NCBI GenBank assembly: GCA_038496445.1
Contig: JALMLS010000207.1
Coordinates: forward strand, 1 to 64,000
Source of the DNA: Trichosphaerium sp. ATCC 40318
Lineage: Eukaryota; Discosea; Flabellinia; Trichosidae
Direction of reading: 5' to 3'
DNA length: 64,000 bases
A model generated the notes under the pieces. That model did no database searches and had not been told where the DNA came from. It saw only the letters and a list, made by a program, of their open reading frames with translations. Below are positions 19,939 through 30,745 of this stretch, one piece after another (the first letter of the stretch is position 1; every line of letters begins with the position of its first letter). The translations under genes and the position numbers were made by a program.

Positions 19939-20247
19939 ATGTTCCGTTTTTACCATTGATGCTACCTGTTCCATTAATTGTTTGAATTGGAAAGAATGTC
20001 CTCTTCACCGTTGATAACATTCTGAGTTGCTAGTTTCAAATACCTTTAGGAACAGAAAAAGGAAGTTGTATTTCTCTGACAATTCCTTTCTGTTTGACTC
20101 AGAACTCTTCTCTGTACGTTTTATATGTTTGAGTTTTCCGCTTTTTTGGGCATGAAACAAAAAACATCGCAGCTACATATGCAACTCAAATCACGTTAAG
20201 TAAACTATTTTTATTATACACTTTACAGTTTAAAGACATCCTTTTGA
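19939..20247. other. Element flank, no firm gene
   Basis: On the minus strand an open frame (LRMLSTVKRTFFPIQTING) runs up to the element border and would continue a few codons into the terminus. It may be the edge of a host exon cut by the insertion, but I cannot support a full gene. Confidence 0.3.
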
Positions 20248-20427
20248 TCAATCAGCGAAGAAACCTTCACCTATAGCAATAATTCCTCTCAACCTTTGGT
20301 TTTCTGCTAGGGCTGTATTGAGGCGCTCGACCATATCCAAGCACATGCCACAGTACCCACACATTTCTTGTTGTGTAGTGACTGGATTATCGTTGGGACA
20401 TCGACTTAAATTCAACACAATACTCAT
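20248..20427 (-). CDS. Small cysteine-rich hypothetical protein (59 aa)
   Basis: ATG at 20427, TGA at 20248-20250, no intron. It reads MSIVLNLSRCPNDNPV and then CGYCGMC followed by a leucine-spaced helix (LDMVERLNTALAENQRLRG). Four cysteines in C-x(n)-CxxCxxC spacing suggest metal binding next to a short coiled coil; this is inference. It is divergent from the plus-strand gene starting 52 bp away. I know no family for it. Confidence 0.4.
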   Translation of the reverse strand: MSIVLNLSRCPNDNPVTTQQEMCGYCGMCLDMVERLNTALAENQRLRGIIAIGEGFFAD

Positions 20428-20479
20428 AGAGGGTACATTGCTCTATGAGTTCACAATATTTCATTTGAGAGCACCTGAA

Positions 20480-20790
20480 ATGAGTTGTCACTTTGTCCCT
20501 CATTGTTACAACCGAATAAAACAAGACCCTGAACGTAGTACTGGTACCCTTAATTTCAACGTGTTGTATTTTTAGAACAAAAAAAATTAATTGTATACTT
20601 ACTACGTACTGCAGGCTTTGAAAAAGTCTGTGCAGACAATGAAAACCCATTACCAGAAATGGTTATTCCTGACAGCCCATCACCCTTTGATTCTTTTATA
20701 CCCGTATGTCACGACAATGCAATGGATATAGACTTTGTCGACCCACCTTCGCCTGCCACAGAAGAGTTTCAATACTTAAAAAAAGGATGA
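20480..20790 (+). CDS. Small hypothetical protein, two exons (80 aa)
   Basis: Exon 1 (ATG 20480) gives MSCHFVPHCYNRIKQDPERS. A 71-nt intron (GTACCC...CTGCAG, 20544-20614) joins it in phase to FEKVCADNENPLPEM and an acidic proline-rich tail (DSPSPFDSFIP, DIDFVDPPSPATEE) ending at 20790. The N-terminal Cys/His pattern is faintly THAP-like but lacks the rest of that finger. Its last 15 bp overlap the 3' end of the minus-strand gene at 20776. Confidence 0.4.
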
Positions 20791-21120
20791 GTTGATTTTC
20801 ACGTGGTTCACTGTTTTTTGATTTATACGTACTGGAATGGTTGATCTAATACAGAACTTTAGAAGGTTCTTACTTATTGACTCTGTATTTTTACCACAAG
20901 TCCATAATCGTTCGAAATCTATTTGGTCGATGTATACAAACCAACCTTTTTGTCTTCTTCCACTGTTGAATTGAACCTAGTAGATTCGTAAATTGTAGAA
21001 GACAAATAAAGTAAAACTATGTACTTACTTGGCATTTGGAGGCGTGGCGTATATTTTCTGTGCCATTTGTAAAAATGTTACAAATATTGTTGGCTTCTTT
21101 GCTTTGATGTTGCGCTCCAT
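20776..21120 (-). CDS. Hypothetical protein, two exons (about 97 aa)
   Basis: ATG at 21120 in a good context (AACAATGG) begins MERNIKAKKPTIFVTFLQM. A short intron (21028-20977) splices to VQFNSGRRQKGWFVYIDQID, then RLWTCGKNTESISKNLL, ending at TAA 20776-20778. No known domain recognised. An alternative donor at IP|GTACGT near 20832 exists, so the C-terminus is uncertain. Confidence 0.4.
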
Positions 21121-21269
21121 TGTTGTTGGTGTTGGGTTTTAACAAATGTGCAGATGGTCATAACACTTCTGTTCAATGAATTTGTTCCGAACGCTTAGTT
21201 TCGAACATTGTATTGTTTAATAAGGTACAACATATAACGGAGAAGTAAATGTAAATACAAAAAATATAA

Positions 21270-21395
21270 TTATTGTCGACCATCGACATTCTTTAGCGTA
21301 AAGAAAACTCGTACATTTTCAGAAAAAAAGTCGACTACAATCTGCTCTTTTTTTGCGTTCTGAACGGCCTTTGAAATTTGCTCCCCTGTAAACAA
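21270..21395 (-). CDS. Last exon of an unrecognised gene
   Basis: Open stretch GEQISKAVQNAKKEQIVVDF then VRVFFTLKNVDGRQ, stop at 21270-21272, preceded by a TTTACAG acceptor. An upstream exon may contain RKNFVICISLSLGRTKSAR (about 21440-21530), but I could not join the phases. It looks protein-like yet unfamiliar. Confidence 0.3.
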   Translation of the reverse strand: MFTGEQISKAVQNAKKEQIVVDFFSENVRVFFTLKNVDGRQ

Positions 21396-21640
21396 CTTAC
21401 TTACTATGTGTACAAAGTTGAAAAATCAACAAAAACCAGCGTACGAACCTAGCTGATTTCGTACGACCAAGACTTAAGGAAATACAAATTACGAAATTTT
21501 TTCTGGTTCGAGTTAGGCAGAATTTCTCAATTTGCAACCGATTTGCATTACTAACACGTCTGGACAAACATACTTTATTTTGTTTGTTGTATTACAAGCA
21601 GCAATATGCAAAAGGGTGTTTTCTTTTTTCTTGATAGTTC

Positions 21641-22735
21641 TTAAGGAGATAGAACAGCTCTCTGCCAAACATCCAGTTCAGTGGTATCACGTGTGTATGA
21701 AGTGACATCATCTAAACCATTCTTGGCGCCAGCCCAGAATTCAAATCTTGTAGGTTCAATACGGAATGAGCCATAGTTCTCTGGGCGAGAAATGCCTAAA
21801 TGAAGCGTTAAGTTTTTCTTTTTGAAAGTGTTGTGTTTTGAACGTACTCGCTACTTTCTTTAACTCAACGTGTTTCTTGTTTATTTTATTTGCAACCTCT
21901 CCAATTGATTCTACTTCTTGACCAGGAACACTTGTAAGAGCAACTACAAACAACGTTAAGCGGGTAACTAAAAATCATTGAAAAAAAAAAGAACGCTGTC
22001 ATTGAAACAACTTCATATTAACGACGTTCCAGTAGTGAACGACGATAAAATATCCCTTACTGTCTATAGCTCAAATGGGGCAACGTTGATTATGCTTTAA
22101 AACACGTACGTAGTCGCTGTTGATGAGTTTTTGTGAAAAAGGCGCTATCACTTTCCTTATCTCCTGCCTCAACAATAGATCCTTCAATCCTGACAGATTG
22201 GTCACCTTTTGCCCAGTAGAACACCATGGCGCCTTTTGGATTTTCTAAAGCGTTGTGTAAGCCAAAAAAAAACGAAGTTGAATAAAGCTTATGTGCAGTC
22301 ATGGTATGCTGTAGAGAATGCACAACGTGGGTACCTTTAATTTCCTTTGCTTTACGGCTTTCTTTGTGTGTTTGGAACTGAAATCCACGCATGTCCCACT
22401 GTGTGAGTTTTACTACTCTGTTTGATGGTACACCATCAGGTGTCGCAGTTGCTAGTGTACATTTGCTAACTTCTACGTTTCCTTCCAATCGGACCGCTTC
22501 GTCATACCACTGTTTAAACACATTGAAAGGTGAAGATTGAGGCTTGCTACCAGAGAAATCATCGCCGTGAATGCGTTTAGCGGCAATACGCGTCAATGGC
22601 GCCTTTTTTGTTCTAATTCAGCGTCAATTGTTGTATTCAAGCATTGTAAAGAGGTAAAAGGCAGGCCCTGGCCTTTAGACTTTTGCGTACCTTTTGCTCT
22701 CTGTACGTCCTGTCATTGATGTATTGCGTGCGCAT
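21641..22735 (-). CDS. PNPO: Pyridoxamine 5'-phosphate oxidase
   Basis: FMN enzyme that oxidises pyridoxine or pyridoxamine phosphate to pyridoxal phosphate. Exon 1 from ATG 22735 reads MRTQYINDRTYREQK, the typical MRxxY start. The large exon has NVFKQWYDEAVRLEGN, CTLATATPDGVPSNRVVKL (FMN/substrate region), GFQFQTHKESRKAKEI, and MVFYWAKGDQSVRIEG. After two short introns the last exon gives the family's C-terminal signature YGSFRIEPTRFEFWAGAKN, then ELDVWQRAVLSP and stop at 21641. Phase between exons 1 and 2 needs one base more or less in an A run, probably a consensus error. It makes the cofactor that AGXT uses; the closeness is probably chance. Confidence 0.9.
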
Positions 22736-23463
22736 GTCGCATATCTAGAGAATTTTGAAACAAGCATTCGCCCCGTTGTGGTTTTTAGGTTTACTACGCG
22801 TTTAGTTAACCAACGATTGTGTTTAAGCGTTTTGAGATGTTAATTATGGTATTTAACGCGGTTTTACAACAATTTGATTATAACCCACAAAATGCAGCGC
22901 ATACGCTTATAAACACTGATAGCAGCCGATGAAAATCAAGCGTAAAATGCTAGCAAGCAAAGCTGAAAAAAACTACCATGATCATGACGTACTTGCGTAG
23001 GAGTGGGCTCGCCAGTGTTTTTTACAATCTTAGTGATTTCTTAGTTAAGCCAAGTGATTTCAACCTCATTGGTCATTCACCTTGATGTTTAACGCTTGCC
23101 CTCGTGCTTTGATAGCGTTTAGAAGTCTTAGACATGTGACTCGCAACGTACGAATTGTATCTAAACGGAATATTCTAATATTTACGCGGTATAGCGTGTA
23201 GTGGGTAGGCGTTATGTGTCAAGGGAAGCCGTTAGAAACCTGAACCGCGAAGATTACGTTGGGTACTCCTAATTTCAATAAAACTGTTCTTACACGTCTA
23301 GCAATGACACTTTATACGGAAAAAAGCCAATGAGCCCAAAGTACTCGTACACTAAAAAAACAGCTGGTACGTTAAATAAAACAGCCCAGAATATAATCCA
23401 CGCGCTGGGGGCTCGCTAACATTTTTTTTTATAGCCTACCATCGCAACGCGTACTTTGAAACG
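22736..23463. other. Intergenic region between divergent PNPO and PPR genes
   Basis: No gene or RNA recognised. It presumably carries both promoters. A T-run ending in ATAG at 23434 could be an acceptor of a 5'-UTR intron just before the PPR start. Confidence 0.4.
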
Positions 23464-24846
23464 ATGAAACAAGGTGTAGATCCACTTAACGCGTTTATAC
23501 AGCATATGCCGCATATTCGAGACTACACATTAGCCAAGGATAGCCTTTTTGAACTAAAACGCGCTAAACGCATATCAGGCGGTAGAAGATCACGTCGCGC
23601 TTATACAATAATACTGTCATTATGTCCAACAGGATCTGATGCGGAATCTTGGTACAGCGAGATGAAACAACGGAATATACGTCCAGACACATACGTATTC
23701 AACCAATTAATCAGATCTGTCGGCGGATTGACGAATAACGAGATTTTGCCTGGACGTGTCAAGAGATGCTTAGAACTCTTCAACGAGATGCATAAAATAC
23801 GTATAGAGCCTAATGTATTAACATTTGATGCATTAATACGTGTTCACTCAAAATACGAGCTTTATGGTACTGCATTTAAGTTATACCAAACAATGATTAA
23901 GACATACGGAATCAAACCAGAGGTTGTTATTTATCAAGGTTTGTTCCATATGTGTGGAAAAGCAAAAGAACCTAAAAAAGCTGTACAGCTTTTCCATGAG
24001 ATGCGTGCACAGGATATATATCCAGATCAAGTTACATATAATATACTTATACAGTGTCTTGGAGAAACAGAGAAGAATTTAGCACATGCTATTTTTAAAC
24101 AGATGGTCAAAGATGAAAAAGTCCGTGTTGATAGTGTAACTCTTAATCATATTCTACGTATTGAAGACGATGTTGGTAATGCTTTAAAGATACTAGATGA
24201 TATGAACACAGGCGTATATGATGGTATTAAGCCTGATAGTGTATCGTACACTATGGTATTACAGTTGATGATAAAAAACAGTAGAATAGCTGAAGCTTTA
24301 GATCTTTTTCACAAAGCGAAGATTCGTATCATCAACGAGAAGACTGTTGTTCTTGATTCTGTTACATGGCATATTGTGATTAAAGCATGTATAAATGATA
24401 ACGAATTAGAGATGGCACGAGACTTATTCTATGAGCAGAAGGAACATATAAAACCGATAGCAAAGACTTTTGCTTCTCTGATTTCTGCTTTTTCAAAGGA
24501 TGATCCATCAACTGGTTTGAACTTCTTTGAAGAATATAAACTACTATATGCGCGTGGTAGACGTGATGTAGTGGTATATGAAGCAGTTGCAAGGTTACAC
24601 ATAGAACAAAAGAAATGGAGATACGCTTGTGACACAATGAGAAGCATGAGAGAAAGAAGTATGCTTCCTCCTATTCCATTGTACTTGGACCTTATTAAAG
24701 GATTGGAAGAGGCAGGTTTGTTTGTTGAACAAGATGAAATGCAAAAACAGCTAGATAGTGTTCGTGAAGGAAAGTTTAAAAAGGAACAAACCGTTTTTGA
24801 GAAGACATTACCTGCAAGCAATAACAAAAGAAACAATACAAAATAA
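23464..24846 (+). CDS. Pentatricopeptide repeat (PPR) protein
   Basis: A 460-residue single-exon protein made almost entirely of 35-residue PPR units, for example RNIRPDTYVFNQLIRSVGG, NEMHKIRIEPNVLTFDALI, EMRAQDIYPDQVTYNILIQC and GIKPDSVSYTMVLQLM. PPR proteins bind organellar RNA, mostly in mitochondria, with residues at fixed positions of each unit reading single bases. I count about ten repeats. The N-terminus is basic and could be a targeting signal, but an upstream exon cannot be excluded. The lack of introns in such an intron-rich region is typical for this family in several lineages. It converges with the eEF1A-like gene on the right. Confidence 0.9.
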   Translation: MKQGVDPLNAFIQHMPHIRDYTLAKDSLFELKRAKRISGGRRSRRAYTIILSLCPTGSDAESWYSEMKQRNIRPDTYVFNQLIRSVGGLTNNEILPGRVKRCLELFNEMHKIRIEPNVLTFDALIRVHSKYELYGTAFKLYQTMIKTYGIKPEVVIYQGLFHMCGKAKEPKKAVQLFHEMRAQDIYPDQVTYNILIQCLGETEKNLAHAIFKQMVKDEKVRVDSVTLNHILRIEDDVGNALKILDDMNTGVYDGIKPDSVSYTMVLQLMIKNSRIAEALDLFHKAKIRIINEKTVVLDSVTWHIVIKACINDNELEMARDLFYEQKEHIKPIAKTFASLISAFSKDDPSTGLNFFEEYKLLYARGRRDVVVYEAVARLHIEQKKWRYACDTMRSMRERSMLPPIPLYLDLIKGLEEAGLFVEQDEMQKQLDSVREGKFKKEQTVFEKTLPASNNKRNNTK

Positions 24847-25002
24847 AAAAAAAAATTCAAAACCTTGTAACCAACGTTTTTATTCGTCTTACAGTACATG
24901 TAGTCTCATTTGAATACTGAGTAACTATCTCCTTTAATGGTGGCGAGTGGTTCACTATGGTTTGTTGCATGTGTTACAACTGCCAGTATAGCTATTTAGC
25001 CT

Positions 25003-26765
25003 TTATTGGCCGTAAGATACTGATTTTACTTTACCAATTGCAATCTGTCATAACATTTAGCGAATAGCTGCATACATGTTAACATACTTGCTTGCGCATG
25101 TTACACATACTAAATACTCCTAAAGGAGTATTTTCATCTGCTGCGCAACAATACAATGGTTTGAGAGGAATCAGTGTAACCAACGCGGTTTGATCTTGCT
25201 CTAGCTGTTCAAGATTGCTCCCTGTAGATTTCTTCAGTTTACGATCTATTATTGCAATTATTTTATCGACTTGGCATTCCACATGCGCTGCGTGTATTTC
25301 TATAAAGCGGTGAGTTTAAATGCTAAAACAAAATGAATTGTTGTTGAGGAGAAGGTGTGACAAACAAAGAGAAACCAACGTAGTATAGCTCAACATTTTT
25401 ATCCTAACTTGGGTTTATGTACCTACAACTGCGGAAGATCCTACGATTATACTTTGTCCTAGAATTGCTATATGTGCATTAAACTCTGAAATACAGTAAT
25501 TATTTGCTGTTTGTTCGTTGTACGGTAGTAAAACATATCCTCTTTTGATGTCCTTGACTGAATCTACCCCTGTCATAACTAAATCAAAAAAAAATTGATA
25601 TCCGGCAGCGCTAATTTTCTCGACTTTTTTTTGGTCATACTCCAAGCCTGCCACTTCTACTACCTTGCCTGTTGGAGCAATGATCAATTTCTGTCCTAGT
25701 TTGACTGTACCAGCAACAATAGTTCCACATGTAACAATGCCTACATCCTTGATATTGTATGTATCGCGAATTGATATTTTCAATGACTTTTCTAAAGAAG
25801 GTGCAATGACTTGTATATCATATATGGCTTCTAAGAGTGTTTGACCTCTCCACCAAGGCATATTATTAGACTGCTTTATAAGATTATCTCCGTATGATCC
25901 TGTAATCGGTACATATGTCACATTATCCAGGTTGAAATTAAGCCTACTTCGTTTAGGTTCTACATTTACAAACAAAAAAAAGCGATTGAGTTAGAGAGCT
26001 CAGCCGTGGTTTTTAAGTTAAACACGTGCATACCCCTTCAATACAGACGTAATTTTTGATACCGTACTAATAAATATTTCTTCATTATATGGATGAGCAG
26101 ATTCATCCATTTGAGTAACAGCTACGATCACTTTGCTTCTATCTAAGAAACTTGCAATTTTCAGGTTTCCAGTGCAAACCTTGAAATCAAGTGGACCATT
26201 TGGTTTTGCAACAAGAATAACACCATTGGCTTTTTTTAAAGCAGTCATAAAACGGCTTGTAATATAATTAAAAGACGGCATATCCTGAATTGTAACCTAA
26301 AGAAAAAAACATCAAAAAAACTCTGCTTTGGAGTTGCAAACAAAACCAAGACCGAGTTATCACGTGATATTTATAACTTGGAAAACTGGTGTTTTTTACT
26401 TGCACAAGAAGAAGGGTAAAGTAGATAATAGAAGCTCAAAAGCAATAAAAGCATACTTGCTACAATGAAGAACTAAAAAAAAAAAGCCAGTCTCGTACCT
26501 CGTATTTATCAGTTATAAACGTGTGTATGCTACTAGCAGGAAACTTACTGCGTGTAAAGTTTGGTATTAATGCACGTAAAGCAGCGGCATATTCAAAGTG
26601 ATCCTTGTTATGGTGAGTACGCTCTTGTCTTATTTTATCCAATGTTCTTTTGCTTATTGCACCACATTTATGTAATAAATGACCACACATCGTTGATTTA
26701 CCACTGTCGCTCTCTCCTAAAACACATATAGTAATTGCAGGCTTTTGTAAGTTGTTCTCTGCCAT
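25003..26765 (-). CDS. eEF1A-like paralogue with degenerate GTPase motifs
   Basis: All three eEF1A domains are present: G domain from ATG 26765, domain 2 (TYNIKDVGIVTCGTIVAGTV) and domain 3 (AFNAHI-type start to CNMRKQ, last exon IAIGKVKSVSYGQ). The P-loop is GESDSGKST, where eEF1A has GHVDSGKST, and HLLHKCGAISKRTLDK follows as in eEF1A. G3 is DMPSF instead of DAPGH, and G4 is TQMD instead of NKMD. The GITID switch threonine is not seen (FPASSIHTF). At least five introns. It is too divergent to be the main elongation factor and may bind GTP weakly. HBS1 or eRF3 are less likely because the domain 2/3 sequence follows eEF1A. Confidence 0.85.
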
Positions 26766-27269
26766 TTTGAAGCTTCGCTAGGCGTATAATGTCAATTAAT
26801 CTATGTAATTTGCAATTGCGAGCCAGGAGCGCTATGTACTTGTGGCTAACGCAAGGGAATATCTAAATATAGATTTGAATGTCGTTGACAACATGTTTTT
26901 TGGATATTACACAATTATCTAGCGCTTATTTCATTTTTGCTTCAACGGTAACAGTACAAATGTACTTTTGAATGTCACTTGGAAGATCGATGAGGTTACG
27001 CTTGCAACGCAAAATATCGTATAAAACAGTATCTGTATACGTGTTGTGTTATCGCCAAACGTTTTAGATTGTTCATAGAAGCTTAGCTCGTTTAAGTCGT
27101 TGTTTTTTATTTCAAACATAACACAAACACATCATCAAAATGGAGTCGACAGGTACCGCTCTACCAATAGAACGCATTGCAATCGATTTTCGGTTCTATT
27201 AGCTCTTGTGACCGTTGATAGTTTCTAAAAACGATGTAAAGCGTTGAAACAACAACTTTCATAACTAAC

Positions 27270-28263
27270 ATGTATACAGAGCAATTATGGAACAAAACGA
27301 AGCTACCAACAGCAAAACTGCGTTCAAACATTGCTTCGGCGAAACTAAAATCAGAGAAAAGTATTTTTGTTGTTCTCATGCTTAGTGGCTCGTTCAATCC
27401 TGTTCACAAGATGCATATTAAGAGTACGCTTTAGAAATATAACTAGGGATACTAATAATCACGTGGTAAGGCTTTGAATTAGCACGTGATGCTGTTAACT
27501 CACAAAGTGATAAAATAGTTGTTGGTGGTTTTATTGCACCATCTTCTGAAAGTTATGTTAACCGTAAACTTAAAACAGGTATCGTGTGAATCCAATATGC
27601 AGTTTTGTTGTACTGGTATTTATACTAAGCACTCACGTAGAGGCCATGAGTCTTGCAGATCGCGTTAAAATGTGCCAAATAGCAACACAAAGTTCAGGTT
27701 TGTTGGGTTTTTTTTTTGCAACTTTTCTCGTGAACTTACTAACTGTTTTATTATCAGATTGGCTAGATGTTTGTGATTGGGGTATCGCTAATTCTCCAAG
27801 AATTAGGGAATCTATGAACAAATCTTTGAGGTATTAACCGCTGATGGATGATACAAATTAAGCTAAAGCTACTTTATTAGTAAATGTATAACAGATAAGA
27901 AAGTGTTGGTAATGGAAATGTGTGGTGCAGATCACGCAGTCAGAATTTGCTTGTGGACAAGGTGTTTTTCTCCGTGTGTATGTATAGGTAGAGGCGAAGA
28001 TACTCAGATTGTTAAAGAAGGTAGAACACAGCACATGTTGTAGTTACATTGAATAATTTGTTTTTAAAGGTTCAAAGGGAGTTGAACGTGCGAAGAAGAA
28101 CTTAATTATTGTTGATGCTTCTGATGAACCACCTGTCAGCTCTACTGCTGTAAGGAGATTACTTGTTGAATCAAAGTACAACAAATTGAGAGAAACAAAT
28201 TATTTAGATCTTGAGGTTGTTGATTATTTACAACAAACACAACTTATTGCACGAAGTAAATAA
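27270..28263 (+). CDS. NMNAT: Nicotinamide mononucleotide adenylyltransferase
   Basis: Joins NMN or nicotinic acid mononucleotide to AMP, the last step of NAD synthesis. Exon 1 (ATG 27270) carries the nucleotidyltransferase motif GSFNPVHKMHI, exon 2 VVGGFIAPSSESYVNRK, then LADRVKMCQIA, DWLDVCDWGIA, KKVLVMEMCGADHAVRI and, near the end, the second signature SSTAVRRLL, with stop at 28261-28263. Six short introns; the last ones are only about 25-50 nt. One intron holds a CACGTGG word. Length (about 230 aa) is normal for eukaryotic NMNAT. Confidence 0.92.
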
Positions 28264-29006
28264 AGTTTCCTTGTTAACTCCAACATATATTGAATAAATT
28301 ATCTAGAGCTATGTGGCCAGTATCGCTTTTGAAGCAGTTTTTCAACACTTGACTGTCGTGATAGATAGAACATTAGGTTTTTAGCATAATGTGTAAAAGA
28401 CCCCTGGTTAGAGCGAAAAGATCCTAGGCTAGAGCCAACATAGTCTTAGCAATAAATCAATCACAACAAATACCTAGTGTTTTATAATAGTGCACACTCA
28501 AGGTAAGATGTATTAACAACTGACGTCTAATTGTGGTCATTTTGATAGTTTTCACACAAGAAAAGGTGAACAAATACTTTTTGTTTGCGACCTCATGTCA
28601 AGGATAAGTAGTACATCACAGTTTCCGCGGATTTAGCCTATTCCTTGACGAAAAGATTGATGCTCTTAATTAAGGTAGTTAAAAGTACTACGTCCTTTGT
28701 TGCTATGATAATTGCGCACAAAGCCGGAGTATATTATTACAGCTAGTGATGTAAGAATAAAACTGATGGTGCAGAGATATCACGTGATTTTTAGTTTTGC
28801 AAGGTTTGAAAGCGTACCTTTGATTGTAATATCTAAGATACCTTCGGAATATAATTTCTACATTTGGTTCAAATGTTGATACTTAAGTGACAGGTAACGG
28901 AAATCTCGCACTTACTAGCACTCAAGTAGTAATAGAAGCAGTTTTTCACTTCTAAAATAACAAATAAAACAAGCAATTGATCTTGTTCTCAATTTACTCT
29001 AAGCCT
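28264..29006. other. Intergenic, no gene seen
   Basis: AT-rich, with a palindromic TCACGTGA at 28780-28787. No open frame of note on either strand. Confidence 0.4.
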
Positions 29007-29735
29007 TTATACCTCTACACCTTTACAGAACATACAAGAATCTACTAGTACCCCATTTATGTCCCATTCTTTATATTCTCCTTCTTTGACACCATCCTTC
29101 ATATAACAAACAAGCTGTAATTGACCACTACTAAAAAACTCTTTAACTTGTCCATTTGCTTTACCTTTAATATAATATTCTTCACTCTTTAATACTCCAT
29201 CACTATACCACTCTTTACGCACTCCTTGTCGTTCACCTCTGTCATAGTTTGCAAGAACCTTTAATGTTCCAATATCATGATAAACCTTATACTCTCCATG
29301 ATGAACATCTTTCTCATAGTGACACCTAACATGCATCTTACCATTTCTGTACCATTGTTCATAAACTCCTTCATACAAGTTATCCTTACAGGATCCACTC
29401 AAATGAATCTGACCATTATCATACCAATCATAGTACGGTCCTTCAGCCTTACCATCCTTGTAAAAGTATTTTACCTTCATTTTACCGTTTTTATACCATT
29501 CGATGTTCTCTCCATGTATTATACGATGTTTAAGCCATTTTAGTTGCGAAATCTCGCCTGTGCTGTACCAACAACGCCATTCACCGTGCGGAACTAAGTT
29601 ATCATCAAAGTGAGTGGCTAGTGCTGTACGTTTACAGAGCGTATGCCATATTATAAACGAATCCAAGGTATATCTGCTTAATTCTTTTTGAAGCTCAGAA
29701 GGGAGGTCTAGCCAGCTCCAATTAGAGGCTACAAC
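29007..29735 (-). CDS. MORN/YwqK-type repeat protein with possible F-box start
   Basis: At least seven repeats of about 23 residues in the pattern G-x-W-x-NG-x, for example HGENIEWYKNGKMKVKYFY, EGPYYDWYDNGQIHLSG and QGVRKEWYSDGVLKSEEYY. These are the MORN-like variant found in bacterial YwqK antitoxin-type proteins, some protists and giant viruses. The frame stays open upstream of 29666 with NWSWLDLPSELQKELSRY, which resembles the start of an F-box. No ATG lies in that open part, so an upstream exon ending at a TTGTAG acceptor (about 29739) is likely. The stop is at 29007. F-box plus MORN would suggest an E3 adaptor, which is inference. Confidence 0.75.
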   Translation of the reverse strand, partial: VVASNWSWLDLPSELQKELSRYTLDSFIIWHTLCKRTALATHFDDNLVPHGEWRCWYSTGEISQLKWLKHRIIHGENIEWYKNGKMKVKYFYKDGKAEGPYYDWYDNGQIHLSGSCKDNLYEGVYEQWYRNGKMHVRCHYEKDVHHGEYKVYHDIGTLKVLANYDRGERQGVRKEWYSDGVLKSEEYYIKGKANGQVKEFFSSGQLQLVCYMKDGVKEGEYKEWDINGVLVDSCMFCKGVEV

Positions 29736-29739
29736 AATT

Positions 29740-30745
29740 TTATAAGCGTTTATTCATTTATAGACATTGTGGAGTAACATCCCCACTAGGATTGAATACC
29801 GTACCATTGGTGGCGGGTTTATGGCGTTTCTCCATGTGGTTAAAAAATAGTTCGCAGAAAAATTCAGAGACACATGTTGACTAAAGTTACACGTGACATT
29901 AAGAATCAGTAGCGGTTCAGACTATGTTGTTGTAGTTGGAGCACCAACGGGGCAACTGTTATTTAGAACTCATTAGCACATGTAAAGTTTGTATGAAAGA
30001 CATTTTGACTATTTCTAATTACGATTCAAAAGTAAGAAATTGTCAAACGATTTAACAGTCAAACTATTTATTAAATACACAGAAAGATTTTTAAACAGCG
30101 TAGGAGCCGAATTAATATTTGGGGTTTTTTGAGCAAAAAATGCGAAGAAACCAATCCGGTTTTTTTCCATATTTTGCTCAAGTCGAAACCGCTTAGTTTA
30201 ACATCTCTAGTTGAACTATTGTGCTTACACAGCAATACCAAAAGCAAGGTTTGATAGTGCGTATAGAGCGCTGCAGTTTCTTGAGGCTGCAAAGTAACGC
30301 TCTTGAGAATAAAAGCGGAATTTTCGACTGGAAATAAATGGATGACATCTTGACTTTTGTTTCTCGTCTACTAGGCAGCTTTATCATCATATGTTAAAAT
30401 ATAGTGTATCGATTGCTACAGGGGCAGCATCGCTTATACAGTTTCAAAAATCGTGATTTTATTTTTACATTTTCGGAATCTTTTACGTGTTTTTATTAAG
30501 AATCATCGTACATTTCAATTGTCACTTTTTCATGTATGTATACTTGTTGGAGTAGCTTCGTTTGTGATGTAGGAAAAGTGACAAAAAGTTCTACCTTTTG
30601 AAGTCGACTTCAAACCGTTTATTTTTTTCAAAAGTCAAGTCGAACCGAGTCGTTAACAGACTACACATTAAGTCAGCCACACCATTGTACAGTCAACCGA
30701 ATTCCTTATTGATCGCCAGCACTACAACGTACAACTTGCTCTGAT
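29740..30745. other. Intergenic, about 1 kb
   Basis: I find no gene that I can support. A 73-codon minus-strand frame at 30071-30292 has no protein-like features. The right part presumably includes the promoter of the KIX-domain gene. Confidence 0.4.

Noticed and set aside
20480-20790. THAP zinc finger in the 80-aa protein
   Set aside because: The first Cys pair fits loosely, but the later C-x2-H pair and the AVPTIF-type end of the THAP domain are not present.
30071-30390. Overlapping 60-70 codon minus-strand frames
   Set aside because: No protein-like composition, no recognisable domain and no splice context; they look like chance frames in AT-rich DNA.
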